Of a stretch of DNA of 64,000 bases, positions 29,986 to 39,119 are shown piece after piece (the first letter of the stretch is position 1; each line of letters opens with the position of its first letter). The translations under genes and the position numbers were made by a program. Under the pieces are notes generated by a model that saw nothing but the letters and a program-made list of their open reading frames with translations, did not search any database and was not told the DNA's origin. The DNA is from Paracoccaceae bacterium (lineage in GTDB: Bacteria > Pseudomonadota > Alphaproteobacteria > Rhodobacterales > Rhodobacteraceae), in NCBI GenBank assembly GCA_013003075.1, contig JABDLJ010000035.1, positions 44,064 to 108,063 on the forward strand, written 5' to 3'.

Positions 29986-30517
29986 AATAGCCATTGCCGA
30001 CGAAAAAGCGCTGCGAAATGCGCCAAAGGCAGGAAAGCGAAAGCCACGACGCGGCGGCTAGGCCGAAGACGAATGGCCCCTTTGGGTCTTCTCTTCCACG
30101 AGTTTTGTACACTTGCCGCACATTGCGCCAGTTCGAGTGGGTCGCAGCATTGTTCGCGAAGGGCTCTTTCTTGCCGTTCTCTGCGTAGGCCAAGAAGGTC
30201 CGGTCCTGGCAAGCTGCTTCACGTCGCGGGCTTTGGCGTCTCACCGGGTGAGGGGAGCGAAACTGGTTTTGAAACGATCTGGCCAATGCTGTTGTGTAAG
30301 CAAAGACTGAACTTGATTGCACGGCTTGGTGGAAATTCACTGAAGGCTCATGCGGACAGAAGTTCCCTAATCGCGCAGGTCAGAGCGACTAGTAACCCAC
30401 GCAAATACCGCCGTTCACCCGCCTTCGCTCTCGGGGGGCTAGACCACAGCAATTCCTGTGCAGTATGTGTGCAATATGGACGCGAAAACCGGGTCGCGGA
30501 CCATAGGAGAGCTTGAA

Positions 30518-31540
30518 ATGCCTAACAACGCAGCCATTGCGGCAGCGAGATTGTCCGTCGCCCCTATGATGGATTGGACGGATCGGCATTGCCGCTACCT
30601 GCATCGGCTCATCACCCGCTCGGCGCTGCTTTATACCGAAATGGTCACCGCTCCGGCGCTGGTGCGCGGCGGCGCACGGCATCTGATTGCCTTCGATCCC
30701 GCCGAGCAGCCCGTAGCGCTGCAGCTTGGCGGCTCGGATCCCGCCGAACTGGCCGAGGCCGCTGCAATGGGCTGCGCCGAGGGATACGCCGAGATCAACC
30801 TCAATGTCGGCTGCCCCTCGGACCGCGTGCAGTCGGGCACGTTCGGCGCGGTTTTGATGAAAACGCCCGGCCTCGTGGCCGAGTGCGCGGCGGCGATGAT
30901 CGAGGCGTCCTCGGTCCCGGTCACCATGAAATGCCGCATCGGGGTGGACGACCAGGAGCCGCACGAGGTGTTGCCGGCGTTTCTCGACACCGTCCGCGCC
31001 GCCGGGGTCGGCCGCGTTGCCATCCATGCGCGCAAAGCGTGGCTTGAGGGGCTCTCGCCCAAGGAAAACAGGGACATCCCCCCGCTCGACTACCCGCTTG
31101 TGTTTCAGATGAAACGCGCCTTCCCGGACATGCATATCTCGTTGAATGGCGGCATCGACACGCTGGATGCGGCGCTGGCGCATCTTGAGGCGGGCATCGA
31201 CGGCGTGATGATCGGGCGCGCCGCCTACCACGCGCCCTGGGATCTTCTGGGCGACGTCGACAGCCGCGTCTTCGGCCAGCCCGACCGGGGGCAGGGCCCG
31301 CATGACGTGGTGCACCGGATGCTGCCCTATATCGAGGCTCACCTGGCCCAGGGCGGCAATCTGGCGCAGGTCACCCGGCACATGCTGGGGCTTTTCGCCG
31401 GCCGGCCCGGGGCGCGGCAATGGCGCCGGATCCTGTCGGAACGGGCGCACCGCCCGGGCGCGGGGCCAGAGGTCGTAGTGGAAGCGCTGACGGCGGTGCC
31501 GGCTGAGGCCGCGCCCCAGGCCCACCAGAAACGCGCATGA
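30518..31540 (+). CDS. dusA: tRNA-dihydrouridine synthase DusA
   Basis: RLSVAPMMDWTDRHCRYLHRLIT...NLNVGCPSDRVQSGTFGAVLM...VTMKCRIGVDDQ. Confidence 0.96.
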   Translation: MPNNAAIAAARLSVAPMMDWTDRHCRYLHRLITRSALLYTEMVTAPALVRGGARHLIAFDPAEQPVALQLGGSDPAELAEAAAMGCAEGYAEINLNVGCPSDRVQSGTFGAVLMKTPGLVAECAAAMIEASSVPVTMKCRIGVDDQEPHEVLPAFLDTVRAAGVGRVAIHARKAWLEGLSPKENRDIPPLDYPLVFQMKRAFPDMHISLNGGIDTLDAALAHLEAGIDGVMIGRAAYHAPWDLLGDVDSRVFGQPDRGQGPHDVVHRMLPYIEAHLAQGGNLAQVTRHMLGLFAGRPGARQWRRILSERAHRPGAGPEVVVEALTAVPAEAAPQAHQKRA

Positions 31541-31566
31541 AAGACCTGTTGTAAGTGTCCGGCATC

Positions 31567-32376
31567 ATGGAATTTATGCCAGTGCTCGCTATTCTGGTCG
31601 TGGCCGGAGCTTTCGCAGGTGTGCTCGCCGGACTTCTCGGCGTCGGCGGCGGCATCGTGCTGGTTCCGGCCTTCTACCACGTGTTCTCGCGGCTGGGATA
31701 CGAAAGCCACTGGCTGATGCAGATGTGCCTGGCGACCTCGCTGGCCACGATCATCGTCACCTCTCTGCGCTCGCTGCGCGGCCACCACCTGCGCGGGGCG
31801 GTCGACTGGGACATCCTGAGGCGTTGGGCGCCCGGGATCGCCATCGGGGCCATATTGGGCACCGAACTGGCAAAGAGCCTGCAATCGGGCGCGCTGCAGG
31901 TTATCTTTGCCGGGCTGGCGCTGATCATTGGGCTCTACATGGCGCTGGGGCGCAAGGACTGGCGGTTGGGCAACACCATGCCCGGCGGGCTGAAGCGGTG
32001 GCTCTATGCGCCCGGGACCGGCTTTCTGTCGGTGCTCCTGAGGATCGGCGGCGGCTCGATCGGGGTGCCGGTGATGGCGCTGCACGATGTGCCGATGCAC
32101 CGCGCCGTGGCGACGGCGGCAGGCTGGGGCACGGCCATCGCGGTGCCGTCGGTGATCGGTTTCCTGCTGGCCGACATTCCGGCCGGCGCGCGGCCGCCGG
32201 GCACCTTCGGCGCGGTCAATCTGCCGGCCTTTCTGGTGGTGATCTCGATGACGCTTCTGACGACGCCCATTGGGGTGCGGCTGGCCCATGCCACCGATCC
32301 GGTGCGCTTGCGGCGGGTCTTCGCGATCTTCCTTCTGCTGGTGGCGGCCAACATGGCGCGCGAGGCGATTTGGTAG
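31567..32376 (+). CDS. TauE/SafE family sulfite exporter-like protein
   Basis: LAILVVAGAFAGVLAGLLGVGGGIVLVPAF. Confidence 0.9.
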   Translation: MEFMPVLAILVVAGAFAGVLAGLLGVGGGIVLVPAFYHVFSRLGYESHWLMQMCLATSLATIIVTSLRSLRGHHLRGAVDWDILRRWAPGIAIGAILGTELAKSLQSGALQVIFAGLALIIGLYMALGRKDWRLGNTMPGGLKRWLYAPGTGFLSVLLRIGGGSIGVPVMALHDVPMHRAVATAAGWGTAIAVPSVIGFLLADIPAGARPPGTFGAVNLPAFLVVISMTLLTTPIGVRLAHATDPVRLRRVFAIFLLLVAANMAREAIW

Positions 32377-33152
32377 CCGGCGATCTTGATCGCTGCGGCT
32401 GGCAGCGCTTTGCCGCCACGCCGGCCCGCCGCGCCTGGGCTGGGTATGCGTGCGCCGCTGCCCTGGCATGGCTCGAAACCGGCGATCCCGCACCCCTCTG
32501 GCGCTACGGCGGCACCTGGTCGCCCGGTGTCGATGCGCTGGACAATGACGAAAGCGGCGCGGTGGCCGGCTCTGGCCCCCTGCCGCGGCCCAAGGCGCCA
32601 AGCCCCGGCGCGCCGGGGCTTGCAAAGGTGCCGCTGCACAAAGCGCAGCTCTCGGTGCTGCGCCCCGGCTACCCCCGGGCCCCGGACGGCGAAAGTCCCG
32701 CCGCGTTTCGCTTTCGACAGCATCGTGATGGCGCGCATCTTGACGGCCTTCTGCCCATTGGGCCGAAGCGTCGCCGGATGCTGCGTGAGCCGCATGCCTT
32801 CATCCTCGGCCTGCCGCTGAACGACACTGGCCCCGGCGCCAGCCCGCTGGTGGTCTGGGAGGGCAGCCACCGCATCCTGCAAGGCGCGATCGGCGCGGCG
32901 CTGGCCCCGCACAAGCCCGCCACATGGCCCGATGTCGACCTCACCGAGCCCTACCAGGCCGCCCGCCGCCGCTGCTTTGAAACCTGCCGCCGCGTTCCGC
33001 TGCACGCTGCACCGGGCGAGGCGCTGCTGTTGCACCGCGCCGTCCTGCACGGCATGGCGCCGTGGGAAGACGGTGCGGCGGCCCCGCCCGAAGGCCGGAT
33101 CGTTGCGTATTTCCGCCCCACCACCACCTTGCGGACCTGGCTTCGCGATTGA
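32370..33152 (+). CDS. Phytanoyl-CoA dioxygenase-like protein (putative)
   Basis: FRQHRDGAHLDGLLPIG...SPLVVWEGSHRIL...PGEALLLHRAVLHGMAPW; start uncertain (TTG 32370). Confidence 0.6.
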   Translation: MVAGDLDRCGWQRFAATPARRAWAGYACAAALAWLETGDPAPLWRYGGTWSPGVDALDNDESGAVAGSGPLPRPKAPSPGAPGLAKVPLHKAQLSVLRPGYPRAPDGESPAAFRFRQHRDGAHLDGLLPIGPKRRRMLREPHAFILGLPLNDTGPGASPLVVWEGSHRILQGAIGAALAPHKPATWPDVDLTEPYQAARRRCFETCRRVPLHAAPGEALLLHRAVLHGMAPWEDGAAAPPEGRIVAYFRPTTTLRTWLRD

Positions 33153-33216
33153 CCGCGAAAAGCTCTCCTTCATCTGGCCGGAAATACCTCCGCCGGAGGC
33201 ATGAAATCTGTCTGCC

Positions 33217-33675
33217 TCAGACCGGCAACTCGGTCGTCTCCTTGATCTCTTCCATCACGAAGCTTGCCGTCACGTCGCTAAGATCGACCGCGGCAATCAA
33301 ACGCTGGTAGAGCGCATCATAGGCCGCTACGTCGGCCACCCTTGCGCGGATCAGGTAGTCGAGCGCGCCCGACGTCCGGTAGACGCCCAGGATTTCGGGA
33401 AAGCGCGACACCGCGCGGGCGAACGCGCCCGACCAGTCCGCATCGTGTCGATTGGTGCGGATCGAGATGAAGACCACCAGCCCCAGCCCGACCTTCTCGG
33501 GATCCACAAGCGCCACCCGCGCCTTCAGAACGCCGGTTTCCTCCAGCCGCTTGATGCGCCGCCAGGTGGCATTGCGCGACAGGCCGATCCGGTCGGCCAG
33601 CGCCTCCACCGGCTGGCTCGCATCGTGTTGCAAAGCGCGAAGGATGCGCGTGTCATAGGTATCAAAATCACTCAT
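33217..33675 (-). CDS. Lrp/AsnC family transcriptional regulator
   Basis: DTRILRALQHDASQPVEALADRIGLSRNATWRRIKRLEETGVL. Confidence 0.93.
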   Translation of the reverse strand: MSDFDTYDTRILRALQHDASQPVEALADRIGLSRNATWRRIKRLEETGVLKARVALVDPEKVGLGLVVFISIRTNRHDADWSGAFARAVSRFPEILGVYRTSGALDYLIRARVADVAAYDALYQRLIAAVDLSDVTASFVMEEIKETTELPV

Positions 33676-33800
33676 AAAAAAATCTATAGTGGGAAAAAAT
33701 CCCAAAAACTACCCAAATCAGTTTGCAGATTGGGAAAATGCCTCGCGCCATCGGGGGTATCAACAATGGCACCAAGCGACACAGACAAGGACCCCTGGAA

Positions 33801-34040
33801 ATGCAGCGCCTCAAAACCCTCTTCACCGATCATCCTGCAAGCGTGGACGAAAGCTATCTGCAGCATCTGGCCTTCGCGATGCGGTTCTCGGCGATGCTGA
33901 TGCTGGCAGCAGGCGCGGCGCTGGTCCACGCGGTCTTTCCGTTCCTGTGCAGCAAGACCGCCAGCCGGATCGTGGCGCGGCTTTATGACCGCACGCATGA
34001 TCGCGGCGTAGCGTCCGCAACCCGGATCGCCGCGGAATAA
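33801..34040 (+). CDS. DUF6356-like small membrane protein
   Basis: LKTLFTDHPASVDESYLQHLAFAMRFSAMLMLAAGAALVHAVFPFLCSKTASRIV. Confidence 0.7.
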   Translation: MQRLKTLFTDHPASVDESYLQHLAFAMRFSAMLMLAAGAALVHAVFPFLCSKTASRIVARLYDRTHDRGVASATRIAAE

Positions 34041-34088
34041 GCCTTGCGTGCCTGATTGGATATCTGGCTGGTCCGGGCCGGCCCGGCG

Positions 34089-34334
34089 TCAGAGTTTCGC
34101 GCCGCCGCGCGCCAGTCGCGCGGCCCGGCCGCCGCGGCGCTTGTGAAACTCGCCGGCGCGCGAGGGAAGTTCGGCCATCACCTCGGCGCGCGCCTCGGGC
34201 GTCAGCCGCGACCAGGCGCTGATCTCGTCGATCGAGCGATAACAGCCCGCGCAAAGCCGCGTCTCGGGATGGACGACGCAGATATTGACGCAAGGGCTTT
34301 CGATTTCGCTTCGCTTCCAGATACGCTCGTTCAT
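34089..34334 (-). CDS. DUF1289 domain protein
   Basis: IESPCVNICVVHPETRLCAGCYRSIDEISAWSRLTPEAR. Confidence 0.9.
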   Translation of the reverse strand: MNERIWKRSEIESPCVNICVVHPETRLCAGCYRSIDEISAWSRLTPEARAEVMAELPSRAGEFHKRRGGRAARLARGGAKL

Positions 34335-34807
34335 TGGCCTTGTCCGATATGTGCCAGACGGTCCAGCACGCCTTGCAGTATATAGCTCGCCGCGACGTGA
34401 TCTATGACCTCGGCGCGACGTTTTCGAGACGTGTCCGCCTCCAGAAGCGCCCTTTCGGCGGCCACGGTCGACAGCCGCTCGTCCCAAAACCCGATGGGCA
34501 GGGGGGTCAGTCGCTCCAGGTTGCGCGCAAAGGCGCGGGTCGACTGGCAGCGCGCGCCTTCGGTTCCGTCCATGTTGCGGGGCAGACCCAGCACAAAGCC
34601 GCCGAGGTCCCGCTCGGAGGCGATCTGCAACAGCCGGGCGGCATCGAGCGTGAATTTGCGTCGGCGGATCGTCTCCAGCGGGCTTGCCACCGACAGCATC
34701 CGGTCCGAGACCGCGACGCCGACCGTCTTGTCGCCCAGATCCAGCCCGGCGATGGCCTTGCCGGCGGGCAGGGCGGCGGCGAAATCGGTAATCTCTTCGC
34801 AGATCAT
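34331..34807 (-). CDS. ruvX: Holliday junction resolvase RuvX (YqgF)
   Basis: AIAGLDLGDKTVGVAVSD...LGLPRNMDGTEG...FWDERLSTVAAER. Confidence 0.92.
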   Translation of the reverse strand: MICEEITDFAAALPAGKAIAGLDLGDKTVGVAVSDRMLSVASPLETIRRRKFTLDAARLLQIASERDLGGFVLGLPRNMDGTEGARCQSTRAFARNLERLTPLPIGFWDERLSTVAAERALLEADTSRKRRAEVIDHVAASYILQGVLDRLAHIGQGQ

Positions 34808-36036
34808 TGCGCGACGCCCGCGGCGCGGGCGGCTTCGAGAATGGGCAGGCGCGCGGCGTCGTCGGGAAAGACCGTCTGCGCCTCGGCCCAGATCGCGGCG
34901 GCGGCATCGCGGCGCCCCAGAACGCCGTACGCGCGGATCAGGCGGGCCCAGTCCTCTGGCGGGCCGCCCTCGGTGGCCAGCCGGTCCGAAAGCCCCGCCA
35001 CCATGTTTTCGATCATCGCCATGCGGTCGGCGGCCGACATCTCGCCGGCGGCCTCGATATCCTCGGCGCTGGGCCCGCGCCCGGTGGGCGCCCCGCCGGT
35101 TGCGGGCAGCACGTAGTCGACCCCGGCCAGCATCGCCAGCTCTTCGATCTGGGCGCGGACCGGCGGCACCCAGGGCGCGCCGGGCGCGCTGTCGCTCAAA
35201 AGCCGCTGCCACAGCGCGAAGGCGCGGTCGGGCCGGCCCGTCTGGGCGAACATCAGGCCAAGATAATAGCGCGCAGTGCCGTTGGCGGCGTCCCGCTCCA
35301 AGAGCTTGCCGATCGCGGCTTCCGCCTCGGGCGAGACGAACCCGCCGGCGGCAATCACCATCAGGTCGACTAGCCCGGCAAAATCCTCGGCTGTCGCGGT
35401 ATCGCCCTTGATCGCGATCACCCGTTCCTGCGCGCGGCGGGCGGCGCGGAAATTGCCCAGCGCGGCTTCGTTGCGCGCCAGAAGAACATGGCCCTGCAGA
35501 TCATCGGGGCGCTCGGCGGTGGCCGCGCGCAGCTTTTCCATCAACTCGGCATAGGCCGGCTCTGGCGTCAGGGCGGGCGGCAGGTTTGCCGCGGCCTCTG
35601 CCTCTGCGGTGTCCTGGCCGGGGCGGTTGGCAAGCGCATCGTCCGCGGCCTCGATCCGGGCGGAAAGCGGCATGTCGGGATATAGCGGCGCGCCCAGCAG
35701 CCAATAAAGCCCCAGACCCCCGCCCAGCACCAGCGCCCCGGTCAGCGCCGCGACAATGCCGCGCGACGGGCCGCTGAGGGTCTCGGCGCCGGTGCCTTGC
35801 GCCTTGCGGTCGGCCTCCAAAAGCCGGCGCGACACCTCGATACGCACGGCCTCGGCCTCGGCCTCGGTCAGAACGCCGCGCGCCACGTCGCGATCGACCT
35901 CGCGCAGCTGGTCCCGGTAGACCTGCACATCCGACGCCGCCGCCGCATCGCCAGAAGGCCGTGCGCGCAGGATCGCAAGCGCAAGCAACAGCGCCACGAT
36001 TGCCGCAATTCCGATGGCCGCGCCCCAGAAAACCAT
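34804..36036 (-). CDS. ccmI: c-type cytochrome biogenesis protein CcmI
   Basis: N-terminal TM then VQVYRDQLREVDRDVARGVLTEAEAEAVRIEVSRRLLEAD; TPR-like C-terminus. Confidence 0.88.
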   Translation of the reverse strand: MVFWGAAIGIAAIVALLLALAILRARPSGDAAAASDVQVYRDQLREVDRDVARGVLTEAEAEAVRIEVSRRLLEADRKAQGTGAETLSGPSRGIVAALTGALVLGGGLGLYWLLGAPLYPDMPLSARIEAADDALANRPGQDTAEAEAAANLPPALTPEPAYAELMEKLRAATAERPDDLQGHVLLARNEAALGNFRAARRAQERVIAIKGDTATAEDFAGLVDLMVIAAGGFVSPEAEAAIGKLLERDAANGTARYYLGLMFAQTGRPDRAFALWQRLLSDSAPGAPWVPPVRAQIEELAMLAGVDYVLPATGGAPTGRGPSAEDIEAAGEMSAADRMAMIENMVAGLSDRLATEGGPPEDWARLIRAYGVLGRRDAAAAIWAEAQTVFPDDAARLPILEAARAAGVAQ

Positions 36037-36229
36037 GTGCCCTCCTGCACCTCTGACTGTTTCATCTATCGCGCCGCGCCGCCGCGCAAAACCCCAAATG
36101 CCACCGCTGCCGGGGCGCAATGTCGCAATTGAGCGTGATCTGCCGCAGCGGACTTGGCATTGCGCGCCAATCGGACCAAAAAGAAACGACGCGCCGGCCG
36201 CTTCGGCGCCCCTTCGGAGCCCTTTGCCC

Positions 36230-37477
36230 ATGCAACGCTATTCCGCCTTTGCCGTCGCCCGCGAGGCCTTGCGCAACCACACCGGCTGGACCCGCGCCTG
36301 GGCCTCACGCGCGCCGCGCAGCAAGTACGACGTCATCATCGTGGGCGCTGGCGGGCACGGGCTGGCGACCGCCTACTATCTTGGCAAGACCTTCGGCATC
36401 ACCAACGTGGCGGTGCTGGAGAAAGGCTGGCTCGGCGGCGGCAATACCGGGCGCAACACCACCATCATCCGTTCCAACTACCTGCAAGATCCCTCGGCCG
36501 CGATCTACGAGAAATCGCGCAGCCTCTACGAGGATCTCAGCCAGGACCTGAACTACAACCTGATGTTCAGCCCGCGCGGCGTGATCATGCTGGCCCAGAC
36601 CCACCACGAGGTGCGCGGCTACCAGCGCACCGCGCACGCCAACGCGCTGCAGGGCGTGCAGACCGAGTTCATCGGGCCTGAGCGGGTGAAGGAACTGGTA
36701 CCGATCATCGACGTGAACGGCCCGCGCTACCCGGTATTGGGCGGGCTGTGGCAGGCACGCGGCGGCACCGCGCGGCACGATGCGGTGGCCTGGGGCTATG
36801 CCCGGGCCTGCTCGGATATGGGCATGGACATCATTCAGCAATGCGAAGTCACCGGGGTTAGCACTGAAGGCGGCCAGGTGACCGGCGTGACCACGACCAA
36901 GGGCGATATCGGCTGCGACAAGCTGGGCCTCGTGGTGGCGGGTCACTCCGGCGCGCTGGCGGCGATGGCCGGCTTCCGCCTGCCGATCGAAAGCGTCGCG
37001 CTGCAGGCGCTGGTGTCCGAGCCGATCAAGCCCTGCATGGACGTCGTGGTGATGGCCAACACCGTGCACGGCTACATGAGCCAGTCCGACAAGGGAGAGA
37101 TGGTGATCGGCGGCGGCACCGACGGGTTCAACAACTACACCCAGCGCGGCAGCTTCCACCATATCGAGGAAACCGTCCGCGCGCTGGTCGAGACCTTTCC
37201 GATCATCTCGCGCCTTAAGATGCTGCGCCAATGGGGCGGGATCGTGGACATGACCGGCGACCGCTCGCCGATCATCTCCAAAACCCCGGTCGGCGGCGTC
37301 TTCGTCAATTGCGGCTGGGGCACCGGCGGCTTCAAGGCGATCCCCGGCTCGGGCTGGGCAGCCGCCGAGATGATCGCCAGGGGCGAGCCTGGCCCGCTGG
37401 CCGAGGCGTTCTCGATGAACCGCTTCCGCGAGGGCCGGTTCATCGACGAAAGCGTCGCCGCGGGGGTGGCGCATTGA
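36230..37477 (+). CDS. soxB: Sarcosine oxidase beta subunit
   Basis: YDVIIVGAGGHGLATAYYLGKTFGITNVAVLEKGWLGGGNTGRNTTIIRSNYL. Confidence 0.95.
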   Translation: MQRYSAFAVAREALRNHTGWTRAWASRAPRSKYDVIIVGAGGHGLATAYYLGKTFGITNVAVLEKGWLGGGNTGRNTTIIRSNYLQDPSAAIYEKSRSLYEDLSQDLNYNLMFSPRGVIMLAQTHHEVRGYQRTAHANALQGVQTEFIGPERVKELVPIIDVNGPRYPVLGGLWQARGGTARHDAVAWGYARACSDMGMDIIQQCEVTGVSTEGGQVTGVTTTKGDIGCDKLGLVVAGHSGALAAMAGFRLPIESVALQALVSEPIKPCMDVVVMANTVHGYMSQSDKGEMVIGGGTDGFNNYTQRGSFHHIEETVRALVETFPIISRLKMLRQWGGIVDMTGDRSPIISKTPVGGVFVNCGWGTGGFKAIPGSGWAAAEMIARGEPGPLAEAFSMNRFREGRFIDESVAAGVAH

Positions 37478-37797
37478 TGGACAACCCCATGCAAAAGGAC
37501 GAAAGAAAATTTGCCGAAATCTCGCGGCAAATGGGGCCTCGCGCAAAAGCCGAAGCCCGCTATGACCCAACCCGGTTTTTACAGAGGCTCGCAGCTGACG
37601 GAGGCTCTGTGACCGCACATCAGCTTTTGGGCGGCACTGATCCAAGCAGCGGCTTCACAAATATGCTGTTGGCGGGACGGAATGATTTGCCGGTTGCGGC
37701 CATTGTGCAAGACCCGGAACGGTCCCGCGTTCTTTCCGCCACCGAGCTTTCCGCCACCGAGCTTTCCGAAGCTTCAAGACGGACAGGGGCGATTTGA
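37477..37797 (+). CDS. Small protein (106 aa) coupled to soxB
   Basis: ATG overlaps the soxB TGA by 1 nt; body YDPTRFLQRLAADGGSVTAHQLLGGTDPSSGFTNMLLAGRNDLPVAAIVQDPERSRVLSATEL resembles a C-terminal module seen in other proteins. Confidence 0.6.
   Translation: MDNPMQKDERKFAEISRQMGPRAKAEARYDPTRFLQRLAADGGSVTAHQLLGGTDPSSGFTNMLLAGRNDLPVAAIVQDPERSRVLSATELSATELSEASRRTGAI
37732..37768. repeat. 15-bp direct repeat (CTTTCCGCCACCGAG), about 2.5 copies
   Basis: Read directly at the end of the 106-aa ORF. Confidence 0.85.
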
Positions 37798-37827
37798 TGC
37801 GATCAGGGCTGCCAACCAGTGGGTATC

Positions 37828-37904
37828 CCCGGCGGAATGCCGGGCCGCGCCCGTCCGCCGGGCAGGCGGGCGCGGCCAGCGCCCCCCTCGGGCAAACGCT
37901 GCCC
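37828..37904. other. Cluster of three stem-loops in the sarcosine oxidase operon
   Basis: CCCGGC-ggaat-GCCGGG (37828-37844); GGCCGCGCCCG-13nt-CGGGCGCGGCC (37843-37877); GGGCA-aacgc-TGCCC (37890-37904). Confidence 0.7.
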
Positions 37905-38053
37905 TTGCCATCCCAATTCTCGATTTGCGGCGCCGAGCCTCCATCTGGCGCCGCATCTTCCGTCTCTGAACAGATCGCTCAAATGCCCCCGAGCACCTTG
38001 ACCCGCCTCCGCGCGGCCATATCTGTCTGTCAGGCCTATCCGGAGCACCAGAC

Positions 38054-38239
38054 ATGCAAGCCATCCTCTCCCGCCTGCCCAGCGCAGACAGCCTGCACGC
38101 CAATCGCGCGAAACTTGCCGGGCTGGCGGCCGGGATCGTTGGCACGCTTGTGCTCACCACGTTCGCCCAGGTGCTGTATACCGGGCAGGGCATCGGCGAG
38201 GATCCCGCGCCGGCCCCGGTGGTCTACCCCAAGCTTTGA
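38054..38239 (+). CDS. Small single-TM protein (61 aa)
   Basis: MQAILSRLPSADSLHANRAKLAGLAAGIVGTLVLTTFAQVLYTGQGIGED...; small ORF, moderate support. Confidence 0.5.
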   Translation: MQAILSRLPSADSLHANRAKLAGLAAGIVGTLVLTTFAQVLYTGQGIGEDPAPAPVVYPKL

Positions 38240-38263
38240 CCACCTGACGCAAGGTGTGGGCGC

Positions 38264-38704
38264 ATGAGCCACGCGCCGCATCTCTTTGTCGCCCGCCTGG
38301 CGCGCGCTGTCGCCGTCTTGGGGCTTGTCGCCTATGTCGCGGGCTCGCTTTACGCTTTGGCGACCGGCAACGTGGGCATGTTCCAGCGCTTCGGCTCGCT
38401 GGGTGTGGCCGCCGCGATCCTCTTTTTCACCGATCGGCTTTTGCAGATCGAGCTTAACCGCCAGAAGGCGGTCGAAAAACTGCTGCATGAATACGGTCTG
38501 CGCTTCGAGGCGCTGTCGGCCGGCATCCCGCCCGACGATCTGCCAGAGCGCGGCTACAGCGCCGACTTCCTCGACGAAGAGGCCGAGTTCAACACCCTGC
38601 GCGCCCGGGCGGCGCGGATCAACGCCGGCTCGATCGTGCTTCTGACCGTCGCCACCCTGCAATGGGGCTTCGGCGAGGTTTTCCTGCAAGGGATTTCGGC
38701 ATGA
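38264..38704 (+). CDS. Small membrane protein (146 aa), unknown function
   Basis: Three predicted TM segments; co-directional, ends 85 bp before soxD. Confidence 0.65.
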   Translation: MSHAPHLFVARLARAVAVLGLVAYVAGSLYALATGNVGMFQRFGSLGVAAAILFFTDRLLQIELNRQKAVEKLLHEYGLRFEALSAGIPPDDLPERGYSADFLDEEAEFNTLRARAARINAGSIVLLTVATLQWGFGEVFLQGISA

Positions 38705-38789
38705 CCGCGCCGCGCAACGATTGCAGGCGGCCGACAAAAGGCAGCCAGATGGCAGCCGCCTTGCAGCCCCGCGTTTTCGGAGGTTTTCC

Positions 38790-39119
38790 ATGCTGATCCT
38801 GCACTGTCCCAACTGCGGCATCGACGCCGACGAGACCGAGCTTGCCGCCGGCGGCGAGGCGCATCTGAAACGCTTCGGTCCCGGCTCGGGCGATGAAGAG
38901 TTCGAGGACTACCTTTTCAAGCGTGAAAACCCCAAGGGCGTGCATTTCGAGCGCTGGCGCCATGCGGCCGGTTGCGGCAAGTGGTTCCATGCCGCGCGCT
39001 GCACCACGACGCTGGAGGTCTTCGGCACCTACTCGGCGCAAACCACTGAGCCGCCAAAGGAAATCTGCGACAAGATATCGGGAAAGCGCCCCGGCTGGGC
39101 CTGGAGATTGTTCAAATGA
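38790..39119 (+). CDS. soxD: Sarcosine oxidase delta subunit
   Basis: MLILHCPNCGIDADETELAAGGEAHLKR...EDYLFKRENPKGVHFERWRHAAGCGKWFHAARCT. Confidence 0.95.
   Translation: MLILHCPNCGIDADETELAAGGEAHLKRFGPGSGDEEFEDYLFKRENPKGVHFERWRHAAGCGKWFHAARCTTTLEVFGTYSAQTTEPPKEICDKISGKRPGWAWRLFK

Noticed and set aside
29986-30516. Downstream continuation of the 241-aa ORF after the IS110 stub
   Set aside because: Sequence after about 29985 no longer resembles a transposase; open frame likely by chance.
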